The notes under the pieces are model-generated. The model did not search any database and was not told the DNA's origin. It worked only from the letters and a program-made list of their open reading frames with translations. 64,000 nucleotides of DNA. Source: Coix lacryma-jobi var. lacryma-jobi. Lineage: Eukaryota; Streptophyta; Magnoliopsida; Poales; Poaceae. The DNA lies in contig CM019825.1 in NCBI GenBank assembly GCA_009763385.1, positions 18,222,457 through 18,286,456 of the forward strand. Reading direction: 5' to 3'. Below are positions 44,275 to 55,567 of the stretch, in pieces. The position numbers and the translations under genes were made by a program. Positions within the stretch are counted from its first letter, which is position 1. The number at the start of each line of letters is the position of its first letter.

Positions 44275-47200
44275 GTGAGACGGTTGGAGGACATTTGGTT
44301 GGTGGATTCCGGTTGTTCGAGGCACATGACCGGAAACACCAAGTGGTTCTCCAGCCTTAGCCCGGTCGCCGGAAAGGAGTACATAACCTTCGGCGACAAT
44401 AGTAAAGGTAAGGTATTGTCCCGTGGAACTGTGCGGGTTAATGAGCACTTTGTGTTGCGCGATGTTGCTCTTGTTTCTAACCTGCATTTTAACTTGCTTT
44501 CTGTTTCGCAACTTTTGATGATGACTATGAGATTCGTTTCAAACCGAACCTTAGTCGCATCTTAGATCCTCAGGGCGATCTTGTATGTCTGATTTCGCCC
44601 TTTGGGAAAGTTTTTCGTGCGAATTTTTCGGAGTCGTTTGGATCTTCTCGCTGTCTTTTGGCTAGTCCTTCTTCCTTCCGATCTTTGGAAGTGGCATAGG
44701 AGGCTCGGTCACTTAAGCTTCGACTTGCTTGCAAGACTTAGCTCACTTGGCCTAATCCGAGGATTGCCCAAGCTTTCGATGGAGAAGGATCTAGTTTGCC
44801 ATTCTTGCAGACATGGGAAGATGGTTGCTGCTCCCCACCATCCAGTGACTAAGGTCATGACCTCGCACCCCGGAGAGCTTTTACATATGGACCTTGTTGG
44901 TCCGGCTCGGGTGAGCTCGGTTGGTGGCAAGTGGTATGTTTTGGTTGTTGTTGACGACTTTTCGAGATATTCGTGGTGTCTTCTTTTTAGCTGAGAAGAC
45001 CGAGACTTTCTCATTCGCTCGCAATCTGATTTTGCGTCTTCAGAACGAGTTCCCTTTGAACTCGATGCGAGCTATTAGAAGTGATAATGGTTCCGAGTTT
45101 AAAAATTCGGATTTTGAGAAGTTTTGTAACCGCCTTGGTTTGGAGCATCAGTTTTCTTCCCCTACACACCGCCCAAAATGGTGTTGTAGAGAGGAAGAAT
45201 CGGACCCTTGTTGAGATGGCCAGGACGATGCTTGATGAGCATAGGACTCCTAGGCGCTTTTGGGCCGAAGCTATGAACACTGCATGCTACATTTCGAATC
45301 GCATTTTTCTGAGAGCGTTTTTGAAGAAGACCTCTTATGAGTTGCGTTTTGGTCGCCAGCCCAAGGTGAGTTATTTTAGAGTCTTTGGTTGCCACTGTTT
45401 TATATTGAAGAAAGGCAACCTGGACAAGTTTGAGTCTCGTTCTTCTGACGGTGTGTTTTTGGGTTATGGCACTCACACTCGAGCTTATCGTGTACTTAAC
45501 CTTGACACTAACCGAGTCATGGAGACATCAGATGTCACCTTCGACGAGACTCTTGTTGTCCCTCTTCTCGTTTTGAGCGTGCAGGTGATCATGAGGTTGG
45601 AGAGCCTCTTTTCGATGACGAGGACGAGGGTGCTGAAGGTATAGATGATCCCGCACCCCCTCCACCTGCCGTGCCGCAAAGAGCGGCCTCGACGACGACT
45701 CACGGCCCCGACACTTCTTCTTCCTGGGGGCCGTGGGATCCTCCACCTCGCGCGGTACCTCTTTGTACCCGGGGTGGAACCAGCTGCTGTTGAGGGGGAG
45801 GTCACTTCTTCCCGGGAGGCGCCACGACATATCCAGCGCCAGCACCCCCCTGAACAGATGATCGGCGACATCGACGAGCGAGTTACTCGCTCCAGGTCAC
45901 AGCACATCTCGCACTTTGCTCATTCTGCTTTTGTTGCGTCTTTTGAGCCCCGAGATGTTGGACACGCATTGACGGATCCGGATTGGGTCAATGCCATGCA
46001 TGAGGAGCTAGAGAATTTTGAGCGAAATCGGGTTTGGGTTCTAGTGCCACCCCTCCTGACTGTAAACCTATTGGGACAAATGGGTATTTAAAAACAAGCA
46101 AGGAGAGGAGGGCACATTGTGAGAAACAAGGCCCGGCTTGTAGCGAAGGGTTATAGTCAGAAGGAGGGGATAGATTATGAGGAGACCTTCGCTCCTGTAG
46201 CTCGTTTGGAGGCTATTAGGATACTCTTGGCTTATGCTGCATCCATGGGTTTCAAACTTTTTCAAATGGATGTCAAGAGTGCCTTCTTAAACGGCTACAT
46301 TGAGGAGGAGTCTATGTCCAGCAACCCCCCGGTTTTGAAAATCCCAAGTTTCCAAACCATGTCTTTAAACTCACAAAGCTTGTATGGTTTGAAACAAGCC
46401 CCTAGAGCCTGGTATGATGAGATTAAAAACCTTTTTGCTAGCTAAGGGTTTTAAAATGGGATGTGTTGATAAAACGCTCTTTCTCCTCAAGCAGGCAAAG
46501 ATACTCTCTTGGTCCAAATTTACGTGGATGATATCATTTTCGGTGGTTCTTCTCACGCTTTGGTTGCCAAGTTTGCAGATACTATGAGCAGGGAGTTCGA
46601 GATGAGCATGATGGGCGAGCTGACTTTCTTTCTCGGGTTGCAAATTAAGCAATCCCGAGAGGGGACGTTTGTGCACCAGGGCAAGTACACGAGGGACTTG
46701 CTGAAGCGGTTCGACATGGGTGAGGCCAAGCCTCTTCCGACGCCCATGTCGACGACGACTGCCCTGGATGCCGACACGGATGGAGAAGCATGACCAGAAG
46801 GGTACCGCAGCATGATTGGATCGCTGCTCTACCTGACGGCGACACGGCCGGACATTCAGTTCGCCGTGTGTTGTGCGCGCGCTTTCAGGCTTCGCCACGC
46901 ACTTCTCACCGTCAGGCCGTGAAGCGCATCTTCAGGTACCTTCGTTTCACGCCTGAGTTCGGGATTTGGTATTCTGCTTCTTCCACCTCTCGCTTTGTGG
47001 CTTTTCTGATGCTGATTTTGCTGTTGTTGTCGCATTGAGCGCAAGTCCACTTCTGGGACTTGCCAGTTTATTGGACTTTCTCTGTATCGTGGTCTTCTCG
47101 CAAGCAGTCTAGTGTCGCTCAGTCTACCACGGAGGCTGAATATGTTGCTGCGGCTAGCTGCTGTTCCCAGTTACTCTGGATGATGGCCACTTTGCGTGAT

Positions 47201-47300
47201 TTTGGTTTGAGCTTTACTCGAGTGCCTTTGCTTTGTGACAGCACGAGTGCCATTAGCGTTGCTAAGAACCGTGCTTCAAACGAAAAAAAAAAAAAACAAG
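44275..47300 (+). pseudogene. Sirevirus A pol (protease, integrase, RT, RNase H), frameshifted
   Basis: Protease active site WLVDSGCSRHMTG intact at about 44296; frame shift near 44520. Pre-integrase LGHLSFDLLARL with CHSC knuckle (44700-44830), integrase core (44880-45400; one shift at about 44975 and one near 45165), QNGVVERKNRTL. A linker of acidic/Pro-rich residues (45540-45900). RT from about 45960 with AKGYSQKEGIDYEETFAPVA, stop near 46091, lost bases near 46310 and 46495, YVDDIIFGG at 46521. RNase H at 46800-47290 with STTEAEYVAAA; the end is corrupted by an A13-type run at 47284 and the LADIFTKP tail is mutated. Confidence 0.88.
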
Positions 47301-49163
47301 TGGACCCTGCTGGTGCGCTATCGAAATTGATTGCTTGAACCAGGACTAAGACCACCAGGAGAAAGGGTGATACGACCTTGCCATGTCGATTTACTCATCC
47401 ACCAATTGGCTGATATTTTCCACCAAGCCTTTAGACGAATCAACCTTTTTTTAAAGGTTGAGGGTTGAGCTTGGTGTGTGTTTCCCCTTTTAGATGGGGG
47501 GGGAAGCATTTTGAGATGTACAGACTGTACTCTTTTATTTTGAGGCTCTTTTCTTTTGAGTTTCTTGAGTCCTTCCAATTGGTATCTTCTTTCTTTCAGT
47601 TTTGTGTCGGGCATACGCATTTACATTCTGAGCTTCATGTCTATATTCACTAGAATGTAATTATGCTCTTGTTAGTATTGCTCCGATACTTATGATGATG
47701 CTTGTAGCTTATGCTCCTTCTGATCACTGTTACATGTTATGAGCGAGCTATTTTTGGAATGGTGAATTATGCCTAATGTATATAAATCTGAAAATGTTCA
47801 CCATTGAGATATGCAACTAGCATGTGTAGGGTGTGTTGAGTCCATTCCTGCTTTTCATATATGCTAGGTTGCTATGTCTCTAGTTCTGAGTCATTCACTT
47901 GCTTGGTTGTTCATAACTTGCTTAAAATCTGAACCAAGTATTGTTGAATTGAAAAGATCGAGATGGGATTGCTTGTCAACACCTCATGGTATTGAGACTG
48001 TTTCTCATTGCACCTTGAGTTAAACTTGAGCCATGTAGTGTATGACCGAAACCGTTGCTTAAGCTTCTGATTGCTTCGGCATAGGCTTCGCACGGTTGAA
48101 AAGTTAGGCGATGACAAGCTTTCAACCTCTCGCAATCACATGCTAAAAATGAACTTGTGAACTCTTTTACCGCTGCAACTCCGATATGAATTTGAAATCA
48201 CAAGTATATGCTTCATTCCTATGCATGATGATTGAACTTTGCTAGGGGTAGTTCACTTTGTATATATGTTTAGCACCTGTTTGGATTCCTTCTATACATG
48301 TCTAGTGCTATTTTGATGGTGACTATCCTTTTTGGCTTAAAACTGCTCACATGCTCCTATGCTTCATATTTCGTATAAGTGATCAGTTTGAGCCTTTGCT
48401 ATTGAGTGCTAAATTGAGATGTCGGAGCTATACTGATTAGAGCATCTTTGCACTCTTTTGACTATATACTTGAAGCTCCTAACTTGCATTTTGAATATGC
48501 ATTGTGGAAGGAGATCTTGTGTTCAGGGGGAGTTTGTGTGAAGGGAGTTGCTTCTCCGATACCTTTTGGCCTTGATAAGTGCATTTTCAACTAGGGGGAG
48601 AAATTTATGCAAATCATATGCCCCTGTGTTGATCAACTAAGGGGAGAATTATTTGTCCCAGTTGCTTGCAATTGTCGAGGGGGAGTTTGCTAGTTGTGTT
48701 GAGCCGTTGCCTCTGTCTTGAGGGACTAGCAAACGTTCCTAGCTTTTCATAAGCTTTTTCATTTGGCTTTCAATTGGTATCGTCTGGTGTGCTTTCCCTT
48801 TTGGTTTGGGTTGATTTCCAATTGGTTCGGAGTGATTTTCTTGCTAGTTGTGTTGAGCCGTTGCCTCTGTCTTGAGGGACTAGCATTTTGTTTCTGTTGT
48901 CCTCCGATCTTCAATTGGTATCTGCTAGCGGTGTTGAGCCTGTTCTACCTCTTCTTGAGGGCTAGCTTTGCTTTGCTTGGTTGCGTCGAGCCGTTGCCCA
49001 TGTCTTTGGGGACCAAGTTTTCGCTTCATCCACTTGACCTTCTTTGGCTTTTGTTAGGCTTTTGGGTCATTTGGTTGGGTTTTCTCTTCTCACTCCTTCC
49101 TACCTCCTTCTTCTTATTCATGATTTGTTGTGGAGTTGACAATGCACTCATCAAGGGGGAGAT
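47301..49163 (+). other. Sirevirus A spacer with repeated polypurine tracts and PBS-like motifs
   Basis: No coding sequence. GGGGAG-type tracts occur at 48534-48542, 48591-48600, 48639-48646, 48677-48684 and, as the terminal polypurine tract, 49152-49163 (CAAGGGGGAGAT) directly before the 3' LTR. Motifs resembling the primer site (CAATTGGTATC) occur at 47575-47588, 48771-48782, 48818-48834 and 48912-48924. Multiple internal polypurine tracts are a described Sirevirus feature. Confidence 0.8.
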
Positions 49164-51793
49164 TGCGGATACATGGGTGTATGCCGAGTCTCTGTGTGAT
49201 GAGTGATTGTCAACGGAGATGATGCGCATGTTCTTTGGCTTGTGTTGTGCAGGTGTCGAGCACGGAGACAGTGGTCGATGGCGGGTGAAGGTCAAGTTGC
49301 GACGTGTCGTGCCGACGGACCGGGCGCGATGAAGGATGGGCGTGCCGTGCGGCGGACGTGCCATGCCGATGTATCGGACGGTGAAGGGCGGACGTGGACT
49401 TGGACTGATGGACTGGAGGCCGGAGGATCAGCTGTGGTGGCTGGCAGCCTGCGACAACGACAAGCGGAGAAGTGCGATCATGTCGGTGGAAGGGGTGCAC
49501 AGGCGGTGCATCCCTTCTACGACGCCGGTTTGTTGGTAGAGCCCGGGAAAAACCAACGGTGGACGGTTTCCAGGTTTGGGCCTCAAAACCTGGGTGCTGG
49601 GTTTCCAGGTTGAGCCACAAAACTTGGGCGCGACGGTTTCCAGGTTGAGCCTCAAAACCTGGGCGTGGGCCGGTTTCCGAGTTTGGGCCTCAAAACTCGG
49701 GCGCGGACGGTTTTCCGAGTTTGGCCACAAAACTCGGGCTGGAGGCTGGTTTCCCGGTTTGGGCCTCAAAACCGGGGGCTGATGGAAAAGGCTGGTTTCC
49801 CGGTTTGGGCCACAAAACCGGGGGTGCAGAGTGGTGGCGGCACGTGGCGGCGATCTGAAGGTTGCGTGGAGGCGACGCGGAAGACCGTGCGGGCGTGGCC
49901 GTCGGATCTACCTACCACCAGCGGGTGGACTAGAATAGCCTTAGGGTTAGGCTGGTCCGCTCTGTAAATACAGTAGTGAGGGGTAGAGTAGGAAATAGGC
50001 TTAGGCTAGGTTAGTATAAGTAGTCTAGGGGAGACACCCTCCTCCCTATCATCAGTTATCTCAGTTATGCGCAGTCATTTGCTTCCTAGCACCTAGGGTT
50101 TCCACTCTCCCATCCCCTGCTTTAGCTAGTTGAGATCCGCAGAGAGACTCCACTCTGTGTACTGTTGATTCGAGGAAGTGAGGCCGTATCCTCACCTTGG
50201 ATCCCATCTCTTGGTGTCAATTCACGTTTTGATTTCATGTTCATCATGTTCTTCGCGGATTGCTTTGTGCCTATGAGTTTTCCCGTCGCTTGATCTCTTT
50301 ACTCGGTTCATCTTTTGCAATTCCGTTTGAACCAAGTTGTTCTAGATCGTCCCCACAACCAACCCCCCCCCCCCACCCAAACCCCCCACACCCCCCCCCC
50401 ACGCCCCCCCCCCCCCCCACCCCCCCCCTCCCCCCAACCCCACACCCCCCCACCACCCACCCCCACCCCCACTTCCCCCCCACCCCCCCCCCCCCCCCCC
50501 CCGCCCCCACTTGCCACCCCCCCAAACCCACCGCACCCCCCCCCCACGCCCCCCCCCCCCCCCCCACCCCCACCCCCACCCCCCCCCCCCCCCACCCCAC
50601 CCCCCCCACCCCACCTACCCCCACCCACCCCCCAGCCCCCCCACCCAACCCCCCCCCCCCCCCGCCCCCCCCCCGTTCTTTCCACCACCCCGACCCCCCG
50701 CCCCTCCAACCCCACGCCCCACCCCCGCGCCCCCTCTTCCCCCCCGCACCCCCCCCCACCCCCCGCCCCCCCCCCCCCCCACACCTGCCCCCCCCGCACC
50801 CACCCCCCACCTCCACCCCCCCCCCACCCCCACCCACACCCCACCACCCCCCGAAGGAATCATCCTCTAACCCTCACGGTCTAGGAGATCGATCGATTTT
50901 TCGTTTCGGGTCACTTTCCTCCCTTCCCCCGAAATTCTTCGATTCACCGATTTGGAGTTAGGTTCGAGCCATGATCTCTTAGGAGTAGCTCACTAACATC
51001 CTTGTGACTCCTCTCACCAAGTTTGATCCCTAGAGGATTCGTTTGGGTGAGATCGAGTCGGATCGGTGAACGAACAACTGTTTCGTGGGTGACCGGACGC
51101 AGGGTCGGGGAGACCGGACGCTCTGCTCATGAGTCCGGTCGTTGAACGTCTTCCTGTGTGCTTCTGCTTCTTGACCGGACGCACATGACCGGGACGCTCG
51201 ATTTTATTCTGACCGGACTCATCGCTTCTACTGTTCATCGGGGTTTGGCACTTGTGACCGGACGCTAGGTGATCGACCGGACGCTAGCACACAGTGCGTC
51301 CGGTCCAACACAGTAAGGTCCGAAATCCACTTCTGCACGACCGGACGCGTCCGGTGCCTGCTGACCGGACGCAGGCAGAGTCCGGTCCAGGTCAGTCAGC
51401 ACGTTTCGTCCAGCAGTTTGTTCGTCTGACCTTTGATCTGCGATCCGCTTGTTGCGTTGGATTCCCGACTCCGTGCTCTACAGAAATCGGGCTCCTCGCT
51501 TTTCAAAATAGCCTGAATCCCCCCTCGCGTTGCTCGTGGGAGAGGTTGAGGTTACCCAAAACCCATCCTGTCACTAGTTGACTTGCGTGAACTTGGGTGG
51601 GGAAGTTTTTGTGGTGCCTCGCTGTGATCCTAGAGATCATCCACCCTCCTCCAATGGTCGTGGGTATCACGTTTTCGGTAGTATCTCTTGGGGGTTGATT
51701 TTGGACACTTGGCCAAAGTTTCGAAAGAAATTTTTATTGGCTCCCATTCACCCCCCCCTCTGGTCGCCTTGCTTTTGCATTCTCGGTCCTTCA
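49164..51793 (+). repeat. 3' LTR of Sirevirus A (2630 bp, expanded by a C-rich tract)
   Basis: Same borders as the 5' LTR. The excess of about 500 bp over the 5' LTR is explained by the C-rich block at 50351-50858. Hairpin modules at about 49529-49825; CCGGAC/GTCCGG cluster at about 51090-51390. Confidence 0.9.
50351..50858. repeat. Low-complexity C-rich block inside the 3' LTR
   Basis: About 500 bases of runs of C with scattered A and few G/T. Flanks match the 5' LTR exactly (TAGATCGT on the left, CCGAAGGAAT on the right), where only about 25 bases (GAGGCACTTCTTTCCACCG) are present. Part of those bases, TTCTTTCCACC, is still readable inside the block near 50684. The open frames here are composition artefacts. 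Confidence 0.9.
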
Positions 51794-52149
51794 CCTTCTC
51801 CGTATGGGGCACCATACGCCCCGACACCTGTAATACCTTTATGTAACTCTGGCCTCCCCTTGCTCTATAAAAGGGGACACTAGGGCCCTCATTCAGGAGG
51901 ACGAACACAACACACGAGTCCACACACAGGCACGAGTCCGGACTCCGGTCCACGCTCGCTGAGCTTGTATTCTCCCCTGTACGAGCACTTAGGTGCAAGG
52001 TAATACAAGAACATCCCCCCCCGCTGGACGTAGGGCCTTCTTTGCCCGAACCAGGATAAATCCTTGTGTCCTCTTGCATCACCATCCAGGAAGAGAAGCA
52101 CGCGATCATATCACTCGTTGTGTGATACCCCGGGTATGAAACACCGACA
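51794..52149 (+). repeat. LTR 3' part of gypsy G2 with TATA box
   Basis: TGCTCTATAAAAGGGG (TATA box at 51866-51873) and a transcript-leader-like sequence, ending AACACCGACA at 52149. The upstream part is missing at the border with Sirevirus A. Confidence 0.75.
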
Positions 52150-52150
52150 G

Positions 52151-52169
52151 TTGGCGCGCCAGGTAGGGG
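52151..52169 (+). promoter_or_regulatory. Primer-binding site of gypsy G2
   Basis: TTGGCGCGCCAGGTAGGGG directly follows the LTR end. This is the primer-site sequence shared by a large class of grass gypsy elements. Confidence 0.8.
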
Positions 52170-52472
52170 ACTTCCGCGTGTCCGAGCCGATTCTCGTTGA
52201 TTCCTGGATGCTTCATCCCCTCTTCCGTTCTCGGCTGGTGCCGTGGTCGTCTGGTTCGGGAGCCTCGAGTTCCTGGCCACAGGCAGCGGCAACGAGCTAC
52301 TCTTGCTCTCCACGAAGGGCCTGAGCGGAGTGCGTGTCACGCCACCAAACGCGCGCGGTGGGGCGTGACGCGTCTGCCGTCTCCACCAAGTCTCTAGCGT
52401 CGCCTTCTGTCACCAGCTGTCGTCGCCGGGCGCAGGCGGTGCCCGCGGCAAACACCTACGCCCCCGTAGCCG

Positions 52473-54692
52473 GTGCATGGGTCCCCAAGGGGAAACCAGC
52501 CCGGCGCGCGGCCGGAGACCTCCAGGGCGCACCCGCGCCCGCCTAGCGACTTCGCATTCATCATGCGTACGGACCAGGAACCGGGCCAGAGGCCTCCGAG
52601 CCGGGCGCCGCGACGCCGCTCAGCCTCCTCCCGCACGGTCGCGCCGCGCTCGACGCCAGCGGTTCCCGGTCGGCCTCGACAACGCTGCGGCTGTATACGC
52701 CCACCGCCTCGACGAGCGCCATCAGGACCAGACGGCGGCGGACCGGTAGCAGCGTTCGGGCGCGCTGCTTGCAGGCCATGGCCAGCCTGGAAATCGTCCA
52801 CCCCGCGTGCGTCGACCGCAACTTCTTGCGACCCTTCGAGCCACCTCGGCGAGCCACCGTCGGAGAATGGTACCGCGAGCTGCGGTCCCAGCATCGGTCA
52901 AGGCGGCGTGCCGTCAACAGCTCCGACTCCGACGAATACGACTACCACGACCCCGACCTCTGGGATCCCACCAGGGAGTGCTTCCAACTCGAGGGAGTCG
53001 TATGCGATACCGAGGACGAAGGCGACGACGACAGGCCGGCCCTCGACCTAGAGGGACCTAGCGACGTGGCCGCGGCAGGCGGATCACGCGTTCAGGGAAG
53101 GGACGAACCTCCGGCACCGGCTGTACCGCCTAAGCACGACGTTGGCCGGCGGCGCAACTCGCCCAAGTGCAAGAGGCAATCACCAAAGCCGAGGAGGAAC
53201 GGCGACACCTGCTGCAGCTCCGGCAAACCCTGATGCAGAACACCCTACCCCGAGGCCTAGCTCGCGGCCGGGCCCTCGAGAGGTCCCACCGGCGGAATCC
53301 TCGGGGCTTGGCACCCAGCACGCCCCGAGGTATGTTTCACGCGAGCTTGGCAGAACGTGCGGCCGCGGCTATGATGCTCCGTGACCTGCCCTCCGTCCTC
53401 CAACCCCGATGCCAGGCGCATGCCTCTGGAAATGAAAACCTCCTCGAGATAGCCGCCCCGGTACAACAGGCCGAGAGCTTGTGGCCGTCACGCCGACGCG
53501 GAGCAGGCCTCGGGGAGACCGGCGGCACAGCCCCGCGACGCAAAAAAAAAAAAAGGTCGCGATGCATCCGTCCACCAGCCGGACTTCCTCTCGAGCCAAG
53601 GCAGTCCCGCGAACGGATCTTCGACAACATCGGCCACCCGAGACCCCACGCGCCCCAACGACATCATCCGACGGCGCAAGTGGACAAGGTGGCCCAAGAG
53701 CGTGGCTATAGCGCCCCCCATCCTAGGGGGGCGCTATGACAATACAGCGCGAGGACCCGGCATGTCGCTCTATCCCCGGGCCCCCGAGTCTTCATCCGGT
53801 CCATCTCAATTCTCTACCCTCCCCGCCCTTCTTCCCCGACCCTCCTACCAACATCAGCGTGAAGTATGACGGGGGGTCGGAGCCCAAGCTCTGCTCTCGG
53901 ACTTCCCCGCCTTGGCTGCCAACTGGGCGTGAGCGAAGAACGACGACCGCCCGTGATCATACCTCAAATCCCACTTTACCTCTCGTACACGCCCGCCGGT
54001 GGTCGCGGGGCTCCCGCCTGATCGGATCCATGACTGGGCCGCTGTCAGGTCTTTGAACGGAATTTCAAGGGACCCCTTGCGTGCGTCCAGGCAACCCCTG
54101 TGGACCTACGGCGTTGCAGGCAGGTCGGCGACGATCCCCTCCGCGACTTTGCTCGACGATTCTCGAAGCAGCACGTCTCGAGCTCCCCCACTAACCTGAC
54201 GAGGACCGTCATCTCAGCGTTCTTCCTTCCTCGCAGGCACGACATGTCCAATAGCTTGTTTCATGAGCTAGGGACTCTACCGTCCCGGACGGTCCTAGGA
54301 CCTGGATCGCGTCACCACTTTGCCTTCGGGCCGACGAGCCGTGGGGGCCTTCTTTGGCCGTTCCCGGACAGGCAAGGCGGGGATCGCTCCGGAGGGCTCC
54401 AAACAATGACAAACGTACGCCGAGAAAACAACAACATGACGGTAACAAAAGTAAGAAAAACAAAAACGCAAAGGGCCAGAATGCGAACGTGGGCCGATGA
54501 CGACGACGCAAGAGGTGCTCGCGGGCGCCCTCGAGCCAAGAAGGCCCCTAGGCCCCCCGATGGGGCTGTTTTCGACCAGATGCTCGAGGATCCCTGTACC
54601 TACCACAGGGCCCCGTAACCACAATTGAAAGATCTGCTACTGTTTAAGGGCTAAACTACTCCAAGCTCCGGCGATAAGAGGGTAAGACGCCC
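52473..54692 (+). pseudogene. G2 gag, several frameshifts
   Basis: Fragments in different frames: an N-terminal Arg/Pro-rich part (52473-53051), an acidic stretch (52769-53233, DSDEYDYHDPDLWDP), a helical piece with ASLAERAAAAMMLRDLP (about 53340-53400), the gag core beginning ISVKYDGGSEPKL (about 53850) with PPDRIHDWA (about 54003), and the conserved LRDFARRFSKQ...VISAFFLP block (about 54135-54230). The C-terminal part ends FDQMLEDPCTYH, near where a zinc knuckle region would follow. The frame is corrupted by an A13-type run at 53531-53543 and stops at 53739, 54056 and 54618. It is not functional. Confidence 0.75.
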
Positions 54693-55567
54693 AGTGAAGG
54701 ATTGGACTATCTATACTAACCTAGACTAAGTCTATTTCCTACTCTACCCCTCTCTAAACTAATTACAGAGCGAACCAGCTAAACCCTAAGGCTATTCTGG
54801 TCCAAACCCGCGGTGGTAGGTAGATCCGACGGCCACGCCCGCGCAGTCGTCCGCGTTGCCTCCACGCAACCTTCCGATTGCCGCCACGTGCCACCCTCGC
54901 TCTGCACCCCCGGTTTTGAGGCCCAAACCGGGAAACCAGCCTTTCCATCAGCCCTCGGTTTTGAGGCCCAAACCGGGAAACCAGCCTCCAGCCCGAGTTT
55001 TGTGGCCCAAACTCAGAAACCCGCAGCGCCCGAGTTTTGAGGCCCAAACTCGGAAACCGGTCCACGCCCAGGTTTTGAGGCTCAACCTGGAAACCGTCGC
55101 GCCCAGGTTTTGTGGCTCAACCTGGAAACCCAGCACCCAGGTTTTGAGGCCCAAACCTGGAAACCGTCCACCCGTTGGTTTTCCTTGGCTCAACCAACAA
55201 ACCGGTGTCGTAGAGGGGATGCACCGCCCGTGCACCCCATCCACCGACATGACCGCATTTCTTCGCTTGTCGCCGCCACAGGCTGCCAGCCACCACAGCT
55301 GATCCTCCGGCCTCTGGTCCCTCAGTCCAAGCCTCACGTCCGCCCTTCACTGTCCGATACATCGGCATGGCACGTCCACCGCACGGCACGCCCATCCTTC
55401 ATCGCGCCCAGTCCATTGGCACGACACGTCTCAACTTGACCTTCACCTGCCATCGATCACTGTCTCCATGCTTGACACCTGCACAACACAAGCCAAAGAA
55501 CATGCGCATCAAACCAGTTGACAATCACTCATCACTCGGTGACCCGGCATACACCCAGGTATCCGCA
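54693..55567 (-). repeat. Partial 3' LTR of Sirevirus C
   Basis: Right border TATCCGCA then ATCTCCCCCTTGATG (polypurine complement) as in B. Left border lies within GTGAAGGATTGGACTATC; the LTR matches A from about GACTATCTATACTAACC onward. It contains eight hairpin modules (54908-55205). Confidence 0.8.

Larger units (their letters stand above)
39413..51793 (+). mobile_element. Sirevirus A (Ty1/copia), both LTRs present, 12.4 kb
   Basis: 5' LTR 39413-41542, tRNA-Met-type primer site 41545-41556, gag 41606-44260, pol 44275-47300, a long spacer with repeated polypurine tracts, and 3' LTR 49164-51793. Candidate target duplication CCCTC/CCTTC (4 of 5). Large LTRs, TGGTATC primer site, several internal GGGGGAG tracts and palindrome-rich LTRs are the known Sirevirus hallmarks. 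The reading frames are broken many times and the LTRs differ noticeably, so it is an old copy. Confidence 0.92.
51794..54692 (+). mobile_element. Ty3/gypsy element G2: LTR remnant and gag only
   Basis: A + strand fragment: LTR 3' part (51794-52149) with TATA box, primer site, and a long gag region to about 54692, where it meets the truncated LTR of Sirevirus C. No pol in the window. Confidence 0.8.

Noticed and set aside
49203..49613. Open frames at the start of Sirevirus A 3' LTR (also 39459-40161, 54856-55439)
   Set aside because: They recur only because the LTRs are related; content is repeated hairpin modules.
50260..50961. Long proline- or glycine-rich frames on both strands
   Set aside because: Pure composition effect of the C-rich block.
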